From positions 795,331 through 859,330 of the forward strand of contig NZ_BIMC01000001.1 of assembly GCF_004000885.1 (NCBI RefSeq): a stretch of 64,000 nt of DNA, in the 5' to 3' direction. Positions 57,538 to 64,000 of the stretch are shown here, piece by piece. The notes beneath the pieces were generated by a model. The model made no database searches. It saw only the letters and a list, made by a program, of their open reading frames with translations, and had not been told where the DNA came from. This DNA is from Paenibacillus glucanolyticus NBRC 15330 (GTDB lineage Bacteria; Bacillota; Bacilli; Paenibacillales; Paenibacillaceae). How positions within the stretch are numbered: the first letter of the stretch is position 1; every line of letters starts with the position of its first letter. The position numbers and the translations under genes were made by a program.

Positions 57538-57552
57538 AATCCACATCCCTTT
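57538..57552 (+). repeat. 15-bp direct repeat, copy 2
   Basis: AATCCACATCCCTTT, identical to 57150-57164, followed by CCTTTTTATG. Together the copies bracket 373 bases containing the Sm-like gene. Confidence 0.7.
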
Positions 57553-57628
57553 CCTTTTTATGAGCCTTTAAAAGCCGGAAACAAGTGGCCCATATCTCGA
57601 CAATTGTGCAAGGTTTGACAAATGAAAA

Positions 57629-57676
57629 AGCGAGAAAAGGCACGCCGCACTCATGCAGCCGTGCGTGCCTTTCTCC
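57629..57676. terminator. Strong hairpin, probably bidirectional terminator
   Basis: GAGAAAAGGCACGC and GCGTGCCTTTCTC pair almost perfectly (one bulged A), with CGCAC/GTGCG available inside. T-rich tracts follow on both strands (CTCCCCTTTTT on plus, CTCGCTTTTTC on minus). It lies between the plus-strand Sm-like gene and the minus-strand immunity gene. An open frame of 70 residues across it is not considered coding. Confidence 0.65.
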
Positions 57677-57723
57677 CCTTTTTCATGCTTACATTCTATT
57701 ACGAGAAAAAATTCTTGAATAAT

Positions 57724-57760
57724 GTAAATAACCCGCAGGAAAATCCCGCGGGTTATTTAC
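57724..57760 (-). terminator. Terminator after the immunity gene
   Basis: A perfect 13-bp inverted repeat GTAAATAACCCGC / GCGGGTTATTTAC with an 11-base loop, 9 bases past the stop of the SMI1-like gene. On the minus strand the GC-rich core is followed by TTATTTACATTATT. Confidence 0.75.
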
Positions 57761-57769
57761 TTGGCAATA

Positions 57770-58276
57770 TTAATTTTTCCATTCCCAGAAAGGTGAGCCT
57801 TGGGCAATTATTAATCTTTCAAGCCAAGTATTAAAATCAATTTCATATCTGATAGTTGGTGGATCCTCAAAATATTGTTCGTGGTTGTGCCACATCAAAT
57901 ATCCTTTTCCAGTATCCACTCTATCTGAGTCGATGAATAAATAATCTCCAACATAATAACAAATAGGAATCCAGTTTTTAGGCATGTAATTTAAGTGGTA
58001 TTCATCCATTTGTTTATGGCTTAACAAGTCAAAACCTGTCCCGAACTGGTCTCTAAACAAATAGCATCCGTTACAATACAACAAAAATTCAACATACTGA
58101 TCTGGAAGTGTCCAGCCTTTTTTCTGGCATAAATTTTGAATGTCACTTAGTGATGCAGGGGAATTAAATGCTGATTTAGTCTCATTCAGATTACCGCTGC
58201 TGTAATGTTGAATATATTTATCATTATTTAAACATTTTCTATATGCTTCTAAGTTGTTAACTACATCTGATGCCAA
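57770..58276 (-). CDS. SMI1/KNR4 (SUKH) family immunity protein
   Basis: A 168-residue protein. SUKH-fold signatures: LPDQYVEFLLYCNGCYLFRD (about residues 56-75), WIPICYYVGDYLFIDSDR, KGYLMWHNHEQYFEDPP and a C-terminal FNTWLERLI. Proteins of this family neutralise nuclease and other polymorphic toxins and are encoded right after the toxin. That fits here: the HNH toxin gene ends 7 bases upstream. The TTG start follows AAAGGGTGA. Base composition is visibly more AT-rich than the housekeeping genes, suggesting acquisition. Confidence 0.85.
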   Translation of the reverse strand: MASDVVNNLEAYRKCLNNDKYIQHYSSGNLNETKSAFNSPASLSDIQNLCQKKGWTLPDQYVEFLLYCNGCYLFRDQFGTGFDLLSHKQMDEYHLNYMPKNWIPICYYVGDYLFIDSDRVDTGKGYLMWHNHEQYFEDPPTIRYEIDFNTWLERLIIAQGSPFWEWKN

Positions 58277-58283
58277 TTTTTAA

Positions 58284-59292
58284 TCACCCTTTATTGTAGC
58301 TGTTCCACCAAGCTGTTATAAGTTGTTGATGAATTGATCGAGGAACAGGTATTAAATTAGATTTTTCGTTTCCACCACCATATTCACGTGGTTTTATATG
58401 ATGTATATCGTATGATGCCCAATCCCATCCAGGATTTCCATAAGTATTAATGTAATAAGTAATGTATGCACCTCTATCCTTACTGCTATCCCACGGAGTT
58501 GGATTTGGAACATTTTTCCATATTGTATAAGACGGCTCATAATTGACCAATCCAGAGAGTGAATCTACATATTTAAAATAAGGCATTGCCGCGTTGTTAT
58601 ACAGTATTCGATCAGTGTCACCGGTTTGAAGTCCGACCGGTACTCCTTTTTCAAAGACTTTTACTTCATTCGATCCAATCCAATACTTCGTTTGAGATCT
58701 TAAAGTTGAAGTAAATGATTGATTTCTTGTTAAGTGTTTTGAATCTCTTCCTTTCTCTGCGTAGTATCCTTTGTTACTGGTTTGTACATCACTGGCAAGA
58801 AATTTATTGGTAAAACTTACACTGTCGGGTTTACTTCCTACATAACTAACGTATTTTGTTGTGATTTCGATATTTCTAGTATTTAAATTACCATTAATTG
58901 AGTTTACCCAAACAATTCCACCAGTAGCAAGTGGTTTAATCTCTTCGTCATTAAGACTTGTTTTAAAGGAGCCTTGCTCTTCGAGTTCTTCAATATAATT
59001 GTCGAGCGATAAAGTCGCTCCACTATCATTGTACAGTAAAACATTTACACTGAAATCACTGATGATTTGCCCATCAGAAAGTTCAGGTTTTTCATTCAAG
59101 TATTGTTTTACTTCCTGTAATACTTCATTTTCTGGAAACTTGTTAAGTGTATCTACAATCTCGTTTTTTTTTCGCTTCTAATGAATGTATAAAGGATTCA
59201 TTATGTTCTGTTATGGCGTCTTGTAACTCAGCAACATTCAAATCACTTGCTTCGGAAGCATAAACTCCAGATACCATGGAAAGTGTCAAAAT
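58284..59292 (-). pseudogene. Secreted HNH-nuclease toxin, frameshifted and 5'-truncated
   Basis: The intact part (58284-59099) encodes 271 residues ending in an HNH-type nuclease domain: YDIHHIKPREYGGGNEKSNL then IPVPRSIHQQLITAWW. It has no ATG or RBS. Coding sense continues upstream in a second frame past a run of nine A (59164-59172): VDTLNKFPENEVLQEVKQYL joins to a segment that starts like the end of a signal peptide (ILTLSMVSGVYA, then SEASDLNVAELQ). So the gene was longer, lost frame by one base in the A run, and lost its extreme 5' end near 59292. Slippage on the A run could restore the frame. The cognate immunity gene follows intact. Confidence 0.65.
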
Positions 59293-59315
59293 GGGCGGAG
59301 GACATGAGACCCTCA

Positions 59316-59420
59316 CTATTTTTTAAAGACTCGACGCCTGCACTTCTTCCTTCTTTCTTTCGGAGGACAAACCACTTCGGTTTTCTTTTTACGGTTAATT
59401 CCATGTTCAAGGCAACTCAA
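59316..59420 (-). CDS. Possible 34-residue highly basic peptide
   Basis: From TTG 59420, 8 bases after GGAGG, the frame reads MSCLEHGINRKKKTEVVCPP then KERRKKCRRRVFKK and stops at TAG. About half of the residues are Lys or Arg and there are three Cys. No homologue is recognised. It could be a real small protein, or the 3' remnant of a mobile element that truncated the toxin gene immediately downstream. The RBS spacing is good but the evidence is thin. Confidence 0.3.
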   Translation of the reverse strand: MSCLEHGINRKKKTEVVCPPKERRKKCRRRVFKK

Positions 59421-59732
59421 TCATGACACCTCCCCATAAAGATGGTTTAGGGTACTTGAGTGTTTTGCTTTAAGGTTGGACTAATATCCAGATTGGGCTA
59501 GATTAGAACCCATCTTTATAAAAAATGGGTTCATGCGCTTACTTATTGTCTTGGTTTTACTAATAATGTTCATACTCTTTCAAATGCAGACAACTCATAT
59601 TTCTCTCGAGCCTCTCCTAATATGATTTGATTTTCTAACCAGTTACGCCGTGGTGGGGTGTGATTAAAATCGAGGGCAACCCATTTGCTGTCGATATCGA
59701 GGAAACTGTAAAACAGAGAGAACGCATATGAA
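59421..59732. other. Non-coding gap between toxin remnant and comM promoter
   Basis: Contains an 8-bp stem GAACCCAT/ATGGGTTC (59506-59532) around an AT-rich loop and no convincing gene. A 68-residue minus-strand frame (59570-59776) runs through the comM promoter and has no RBS. Confidence 0.4.
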
Positions 59733-59761
59733 TTGACATAAGCTGGATAAGCTTTTACAAT
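59733..59761 (+). promoter_or_regulatory. Sigma-A promoter of comM operon
   Basis: -35 TTGACA (59733-59738, perfect), 17-base spacer, -10 TACAAT (59756-59761). Transcription would begin near 59768, giving a leader of about 97 bases before comM. Confidence 0.85.
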
Positions 59762-59790
59762 ACGGACTATAATCACCAGCGAAAGGAGGA

Positions 59791-59864
59791 AGCACCCTTT
59801 TCGAAATCACGGATGTTCTATAACGAATACAATCCACTGATATCTGAAAAAGAGGTGCTTTTTT
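59791..59864 (+). promoter_or_regulatory. comM leader: pairing that can mask the RBS
   Basis: AGCACC (59791-59796, extendable by CTTTT) is complementary to GGTGCT (59854-59859), and the second arm contains the GAGGTG ribosome binding site and is followed by a T run reaching the ATG. Folding would hide the RBS and resembles a terminator, so translation or transcription could be conditional. Confidence 0.35.
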
Positions 59865-61463
59865 ATGTATGGAAAACTTCATAGCGCGTGCTTGCACGGC
59901 ATTGATGGCGTTGTCATTCAGGTAGAGGTGGACCTTGCCAATGGTCTGCCGCAAACCGCCATTATCGGGCTGCCCGATTCCTCTATCCGGGAATCCGTGG
60001 AGCGGGTACGGGCAGCGATCAAAAACTGCGGATTTACCTACCCGCTTAAACGGGTAACCATCAATCTCGCCCCGGCAGATCTTCGCAAGGTGGGATCCTC
60101 CTTCGATCTGGCGATCGCTGTTGGCATATTGCTGACAAGCGAGCAATGGACCTTTACGGATGCAGGACGAATGCTAATCGTTGGCGAACTTGCACTGGAT
60201 GGTGCGCTCAGACCCGTAACGGGTGTTCTGCCCATGGTGGAGCAAGCCAAAAAAGAGGGTTTTACTGGGGTTGTCCTGCCGCTCGAGAATGCTCCTGAAG
60301 CAGCATTAATTGGGGGAATCGAGGTTTACGGGCTGCAGCACCTGAAAGAGCTCGTTCAGGATGGGAATGATCCCAATGGAGCCATGGGAAATTTAATGGC
60401 TGACGTTTCGCTGTCAAAGCTCCGCTATGATAAATCATCGCAGTCTGGTGGAACACAACATGAAAGCCCGCAGGACACACAGCTTGAAGATTATACAGAT
60501 GTGATCGGACAGCAGCATATCAAGCGGGCCCTCACGATTGCTGCTGCCGGGATGCACAACATCTTGCTTATCGGCCCTCCCGGTACCGGAAAAACGATGC
60601 TCATGAAGCGTCTTCCCACCATCCTTCCGCCGCTGGCAGACCAAGAAGCGTTGACAACTACGAAAATATTCAGCGCTGCCGGCAAATTAAAATCGTCCGA
60701 CGGCTTGATGACCAAACGCCCCTTCAGGTCTCCGCATCATACCATCTCGGCCGGCGGGCTCATCGGAGGGGGAACCATTCCGAAGCCGGGGGAGGTCAGC
60801 CTGGCCCACAAGGGCATTCTGTTCCTTGATGAACTTCCTGAGTTCTCCAGGCATGTGCTTGAGGTGCTGCGCCAGCCCCTGGAGGACCGCGAAGTAACCA
60901 TCAGCCGGGCACGGGCGGTATTTACCTTCCCGGCGCATTTCATGCTGGCTTGTTCGATGAACCCTTGTCCGTGCGGTTATTACGGCAGCGATCATCCCCA
61001 TCAGCGATGCACTTGCAGCGTTACTCGAATTGCTCAATACCGCGCTAAGATCTCGGGTCCCTTAATGGACCGGATCGACCTGCAGGTGGACGTGCCCAGG
61101 CCTAAGGAATGGCCGGGAAGCTCCACTCCTATATCCTCACAGCAAATGCGGGATCAAGTCTACGCGGCGCAAGCCATTCAGTTAGAGCGCTACCACAGAC
61201 TTCCATTTTGCTGGAACAGTGAACTCTTTGGAAGCTTCCTGAGGAAACATGTGCTGCTGGACAAGGACTCGGCAGAGCTTCTGCAAGCGACAATCGACAC
61301 ACTTGGTCTTAGCATGCGCGCCTATGACAGGATTCTGAAGCTGGCTAGAACCATTGCAGACTTGGAAGCATCCCGAGAGATTCATAGCCGTCACGTTGCT
61401 GAAGCGATTCAATACCGGCAGCTGGATCGACAGCATATCGCGACCGAAGAAACATCCCGCTAA
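59865..61463 (+). CDS. comM: ComM/YifB-family Mg-chelatase-like AAA+ ATPase
   Basis: A 532-residue protein. N-terminal ChlI-like domain (MYGKLHSACLHGIDGVVIQV, GLPQTAIIGLPDSSIRESVE), AAA+ core with Walker A LLIGPPGTGKTMLMKRLPTI (about residues 227-246), Walker B GILFLDELPEFSRHVLE, Cys-rich ACSMNPCPCGYYG loop, and C-terminal lid (LSMRAYDRILKLARTIADLE). In Vibrio and Haemophilus ComM is a branch-migration helicase for transformation; a related role with DprA in this window is plausible. ATG follows GAGGTG by 7 bases. Confidence 0.95.
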   Translation: MYGKLHSACLHGIDGVVIQVEVDLANGLPQTAIIGLPDSSIRESVERVRAAIKNCGFTYPLKRVTINLAPADLRKVGSSFDLAIAVGILLTSEQWTFTDAGRMLIVGELALDGALRPVTGVLPMVEQAKKEGFTGVVLPLENAPEAALIGGIEVYGLQHLKELVQDGNDPNGAMGNLMADVSLSKLRYDKSSQSGGTQHESPQDTQLEDYTDVIGQQHIKRALTIAAAGMHNILLIGPPGTGKTMLMKRLPTILPPLADQEALTTTKIFSAAGKLKSSDGLMTKRPFRSPHHTISAGGLIGGGTIPKPGEVSLAHKGILFLDELPEFSRHVLEVLRQPLEDREVTISRARAVFTFPAHFMLACSMNPCPCGYYGSDHPHQRCTCSVTRIAQYRAKISGPLMDRIDLQVDVPRPKEWPGSSTPISSQQMRDQVYAAQAIQLERYHRLPFCWNSELFGSFLRKHVLLDKDSAELLQATIDTLGLSMRAYDRILKLARTIADLEASREIHSRHVAEAIQYRQLDRQHIATEETSR

Positions 61464-61489
61464 ATGACAGCGATTGGAGTGAATACATC

Positions 61490-61924
61490 ATGGAAGTCAG
61501 ACCGATGGCCCCTGCTGATATGGATGATCTCATCCAAATCTGGCTTGATGCATCCAAGGAAGCCCATCATTTTGTCCCAGCCGAATATTGGGAGTCCCGG
61601 CAAGCGGAAATGCGGAATGTCTATCTCCCGATGTCAGAAACCTACTTGATTGAAGACGCAGGAGGCATCCAAGGGTTCGTCTCCATGGTTGAAAATGATC
61701 TTGCCGCATTATTTGTTAACACAGGCCAACAAAATCAGGGATACGGAAAAGCACTTCTTCACTGCGCCATGAACCTTAGAGATGTTTTGAAGCTTCGGGT
61801 GTATGAGAAGAACCAGAGGGCATTCCGCTTCTATATAAAAAACGGTTTTGAAGTTCTTGATGTTTCGGTGGACAGCGACACGGGGCAAAAAGAACAGGTC
61901 TTGATCTGGAGCAGCAGCAAATAA
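61490..61924 (+). CDS. GNAT-family N-acetyltransferase
   Basis: A 144-residue acetyl-CoA-dependent acyltransferase. The CoA-binding loop is seen as LFVNTGQQNQGYGKALLHCA (about residues 72-91), preceded by the beta strand IQGFVSMVENDLAALFV and followed by LRVYEKNQRAFRFYIKNGFE, the usual GNAT C-terminal motif. Substrate unknown. It lies 26 bases after comM and 17 before the VOC gene, so it is in the same transcript. Confidence 0.88.
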   Translation: MEVRPMAPADMDDLIQIWLDASKEAHHFVPAEYWESRQAEMRNVYLPMSETYLIEDAGGIQGFVSMVENDLAALFVNTGQQNQGYGKALLHCAMNLRDVLKLRVYEKNQRAFRFYIKNGFEVLDVSVDSDTGQKEQVLIWSSSK

Positions 61925-61941
61925 AACCAAGGAGTGATACC

Positions 61942-62298
61942 ATGACTACTTCTATTTTTCAGCATATTGACACTGTCTTTGTACCCACCCGGAATATGAA
62001 AGCTGCAAAGGAGTGGTACACAAATGTTTTGGGAGGCCGAGTCGGTTGGGAGAGCGAGCAAGGCGAATACCAATGCATCCTGTTCGGGCAGACATCCCTC
62101 ACCCTGTTCTCTACAGAAGAGGGTAAGTATTTTGAGCCCCGTCACGCTATGTTTAATTTTTTTGTCTCCAATGCCGAGGAGGCTTATCAACACCTGAAGG
62201 ACCATGGCGTACGCGTCGATACCATTCTGGAGTACGGCGCAACCTACTTTACCTTCTATGATCTGGATGACAACTGTCTGGAAGTCTGCCAATACTAA
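61942..62298 (+). CDS. VOC-family (glyoxalase/bleomycin-resistance-like) protein
   Basis: A 118-residue protein with two beta-alpha-beta-beta-beta modules: IDTVFVPTRNMKAAKEWYTN (residues about 9-28) and MFNFFVSNAEEAYQHLKDHG (about 71-90). His and Glu at strand positions (FQHIDT, DNCLEVCQY) could bind a metal. The substrate cannot be told from sequence. AAGGAG lies upstream of the ATG. Last gene of the comM operon, followed by a strong terminator. Confidence 0.85.
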   Translation: MTTSIFQHIDTVFVPTRNMKAAKEWYTNVLGGRVGWESEQGEYQCILFGQTSLTLFSTEEGKYFEPRHAMFNFFVSNAEEAYQHLKDHGVRVDTILEYGATYFTFYDLDDNCLEVCQY

Positions 62299-62318
62299 TG
62301 GAAACTCACCGTTTAAGT

Positions 62319-62362
62319 AAAAGAAGGTGAAGGAGTTTATCACTCCGCCACCTTCTTTTTTT
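62319..62362. terminator. Bidirectional terminator between VOC gene and yraN
   Basis: AAGAAGGTG and CACCTTCTT enclose GGAGT/ACTCC; followed by TTTTTTT on the plus strand and by CTTTTACTT on the minus strand. It lies between convergent genes and serves both. Confidence 0.9.
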
Positions 62363-62397
62363 AATTCGTGTTATGCGGGGTAGCATTCACTTTCAAT

Positions 62398-62781
62398 CTA
62401 AAATGCATTCTCGATATGCTCCATCGAGACAGCCGTCAGATCAGCGCCAAGAATTATCGAGATGACATCGAAGCGAACCGACCGTTCATGGTGACGTTTC
62501 TGATGCACGTACTGCTGTGCCGTATTCCGAACCTGTATCATTTTGCGGGCATTTACGGATTCCGAAGGCGTACCGAAGCTTGTCGTCCCGCTTCGGCTTC
62601 TTACTTCAATGATCACGAGGGTCGCCCCGATCTCGGCAACGATATCCAGTTCTCCAAAGCGGCAGCGCCAATTGCGGTCCAGTATGCGGTAACCTTTCTC
62701 AACCAAGGCTGCTGCCGCCAATTCCTCAGCAGCCGCACCTTTTTGCTTGCGGCTGTCTTTCTTCCCGAATCGAGAGGGCAT
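62398..62781 (-). CDS. yraN: YraN/UPF0102-family endonuclease-like protein
   Basis: A 127-residue restriction-endonuclease-fold protein. Family features: EELAAAALVEKGYRILDRNW at the N terminus, the catalytic-type block CRFGELDIVAEIGATLVIIE, and an EVRSRSG element where EVKxR is usual. The C terminus has VRFDVISIILG. Function in the family is uncertain, perhaps DNA processing. The ATG overlaps the ylqH stop by one base (TAATG). Confidence 0.9.
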   Translation of the reverse strand: MPSRFGKKDSRKQKGAAAEELAAAALVEKGYRILDRNWRCRFGELDIVAEIGATLVIIEVRSRSGTTSFGTPSESVNARKMIQVRNTAQQYVHQKRHHERSVRFDVISIILGADLTAVSMEHIENAF

Positions 62782-63092
62782 TACGGCATCATTCCCTCCT
62801 GCTTCGCCTGACCATCCGCGCGATAAACGTATGTCAGCACTTCGGCTACGAGCTGATAAAGCTCTGCAGGGATCTGCTGGTCCAGGTCCAGCTTGGAGAG
62901 AATCTCCACCAATGCGGCGTCCTCCTGAACAGGAACCCCATGCTCTTTGGCTTTATCCAGAATAGATTCCGCCAGCTTGCCCTGTCCTTTGGCAACAACC
63001 ATCGGCGCTTCACTCTCGCCAGGCGTATATTTAAGAGCAACGGCCTTTTTCATGGCCGTCATCGATCCTTGTTCTTGCTCTTGCTTGGTCAT
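62781..63092 (-). CDS. ylqH: YlqH: FlhB C-terminal-domain-like export switch protein
   Basis: A 103-residue free-standing homologue of the FlhB/YscU cytoplasmic domain, starting after the point of the NPTH cleavage motif. Compare KKAVALKYTPGESEAPMVVA and ELYQLVAEVLTYVYRADGQA here with the FlhB tail at about 29.4 kb (AIKYDGSMMEAPQIIAKGQD, DLFQAVAEVLAYVYKLKGKA). It has no membrane segment. Its start overlaps the ylqG stop by 4 bases. In B. subtilis ylqG-ylqH lies just before sucC. The role is unknown, but such domains can replace the FlhB tail in export switching. Confidence 0.9.
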   Translation of the reverse strand: MTKQEQEQGSMTAMKKAVALKYTPGESEAPMVVAKGQGKLAESILDKAKEHGVPVQEDAALVEILSKLDLDQQIPAELYQLVAEVLTYVYRADGQAKQEGMMP

Positions 63093-64000
63093 ATCCGCAT
63101 ATCCACCCCTTTATAGGTCTGAGGGGCGTATTCTGCGGCCGTTCCCTGCACCGACATATCCGAAGACGGCTGTGGATCAACGGGCAGCGGTTCTGTTTTT
63201 ACGCTTAACAATTGATAACCAATGGACGCAACAGCCGTCGCCAGCTCTTGCTTTTTTCCTTCAAACAGTTCCGCGGCAAAGCTCTGGTCATTCCGGAAGC
63301 TGAGGCTGACAATCCGGTCGACGACCTGCACATCAATGAGGGTCGGTCCCAGAAATCTCATATCCAGATCAAACAACAGCCGGCAGTTGGTGGCATCGAG
63401 CTCGCCTTTGCGCCCTCTGCGCGACTGAATATGTACGGAGGCGGTCTGTTCTCCGTCCGCGCCATGCAGAGGGATAAACATGGTAACCTGGGCGAACGGT
63501 GCTGTTCTATCCGTGTTCAGCAGGAGCTGCTGCCCCGTTAAATGCTGCACGATTTGCTGAGCGGCTTCCTTCAGTGCCGACGGTGTTTCCTGGCTGGACA
63601 GAACTTGAAGGAGCACCCCCTTCAAGGTGTCCTGAAGGGCTTGTGACGAGTCGCCTGCCTGCGTTGAGGCGATGACTGACTGCTGCTGCATGCTCTGGAC
63701 CATACTCTGCTGTGTAGAAGGCACAGAGGGTTGTGCCACGCCCGGCTGATTCGCTGTGCCCGCTTGGGCAACCGGAGCTTGATGATTTATGCTTGCTGCG
63801 TTACCAGTCGTAACAGGGGCGCTCGCTACGGCCCCTGAGCCGGTACCGGCAGCATTGGCGGCTGGCGGCTGGGAAGCGGCGACTCCCCCAGCTGCCGCCT
63901 GCTGCTGTGCCGCAGCAGGCGGCGATAAAGCAGCACCCACTGTCGATGGAGCGGGTGCTGGAGCAGGAGCAGGTGCGGGGACTGCCGCACTCGCTCCTGC
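63089..64000 (-). CDS. ylqG: YlqG: FliK-like protein with Ala/Pro-rich N-terminal region, partial
   Basis: The frame is open to the window edge, so the N terminus is missing; 303 codons are visible. The N-terminal visible part is an Ala/Pro/Gln-rich low-complexity region, including an (Ala-Pro) repeat at about 63946-63976. The C-terminal half (about the last 150 residues: FAQVTMFIPLHGADGEQTAS, NCRLLFDLDMRFLGPTLIDV, VVDRIVSLSFRNDQSFAAEL) resembles the FliK hook-length-control domain. It is coupled to ylqH, as FliK partners FlhB, but lies outside the main operon. Confidence 0.8.
   Translation of the reverse strand, partial: AGASAAVPAPAPAPAPAPSTVGAALSPPAAAQQQAAAGGVAASQPPAANAAGTGSGAVASAPVTTGNAASINHQAPVAQAGTANQPGVAQPSVPSTQQSMVQSMQQQSVIASTQAGDSSQALQDTLKGVLLQVLSSQETPSALKEAAQQIVQHLTGQQLLLNTDRTAPFAQVTMFIPLHGADGEQTASVHIQSRRGRKGELDATNCRLLFDLDMRFLGPTLIDVQVVDRIVSLSFRNDQSFAAELFEGKKQELATAVASIGYQLLSVKTEPLPVDPQPSSDMSVQGTAAEYAPQTYKGVDMRI

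Noticed and set aside
57622..57834. Plus-strand open frame of 70 residues
   Set aside because: It runs through two strong hairpins and into the antisense of the immunity gene; no RBS, no protein-like pattern.
59570..59776. Minus-strand open frame of 68 residues ending in a protein-like segment
   Set aside because: It has no RBS and its start lies on top of the comM promoter. The segment DSKWVALDFNHTPPRRNW looks protein-like, so a gene fragment is possible but cannot be supported.
62368..62811. Plus-strand open frame of 147 residues
   Set aside because: Antisense to yraN, which has clear family motifs and coupled translation with ylqH.
63946..63976. Alternating GCT/CCT-type sequence as a possible DNA repeat element
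   Set aside because: It is an in-frame Ala-Pro coding repeat in the low-complexity part of YlqG, not an independent repeat.

Overview
The window is a chromosomal segment from a Gram-positive, spore-former-type Firmicute. It is most likely a Paenibacillus or close relative. The gene order follows the Bacillus subtilis polC-rpsB-fla/che-codY-topA-sucCD region with typical Paenibacillus departures: an archaeal/eukaryote-type prolyl-tRNA synthetase, extra small genes in the fla/che operon, no codY and no xerC, and frequent TTG/GTG starts behind strong AGGAGG-type ribosome binding sites. Almost everything reads on the minus strand, so transcription runs from high to low coordinates. The only plus-strand genes lie in an accessory patch at about 57-62.3 kb.

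Layout in transcription order. (1) 62.4-64.0 kb: the end of a ylqG-ylqH-yraN group. YlqG (cut by the window edge) and YlqH look like a small paralogous pair of FliK and the FlhB cytoplasmic domain. (2) 56.5-62.3 kb: accessory region. It holds a plus-strand comM(yifB)-GNAT-VOC operon with a clear sigma-A promoter, a broken secreted HNH-nuclease toxin gene with an intact SMI1/KNR4 immunity gene, a plus-strand gene for a small Sm/Hfq-like protein behind a structured, terminator-containing leader, and a 36-residue membrane microprotein. (3) 47.4-56.4 kb: sucC-sucD, dprA, topA, trmFO, hslV, hslU, ending at a strong terminator. (4) 15.7-47.0 kb: one continuous flagellar and chemotaxis operon, flgB to sigD and beyond. 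It encodes the basal-body rod (FlgB, FlgC, FliE), MS ring and switch (FliF, FliG, FliM, FliY), export machine (FliH, FliI, FliJ, FliO, FliP, FliQ, FliR, FlhA, FlhB), hook assembly (FliK, FlgD, FlgE), regulators of flagellar placement (FlhF, FlhG), chemotaxis proteins (CheY, CheA, CheB, CheW, CheC, CheD) and sigma-D. Poorly characterised genes are mixed in. (5) 0-15.6 kb: housekeeping genes rpsB-tsf, pyrH-frr-uppS-cdsA-dxr-rseP, proS, polC, and rimP-nusA-ylxR with its own promoter.

How the parts work together: the middle 31 kb builds and steers the flagellum. FliK/FlhB switch export specificity, FlhF/FlhG set placement, and CheA-CheW phosphorylate CheY and CheB. CheC, CheD and FliY handle adaptation and CheY-P removal, and SigD opens the late genes. 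The flanks carry translation, lipid/isoprenoid, DNA-replication, natural-transformation (DprA, ComM) and TCA-cycle genes. The most unusual items are the Sm-like gene with its attenuator-like leader and flanking 15-bp repeats, the frameshifted toxin with retained immunity, and several intrinsic terminators placed inside housekeeping operons. No tRNA, rRNA, CRISPR array or complete insertion sequence was seen.
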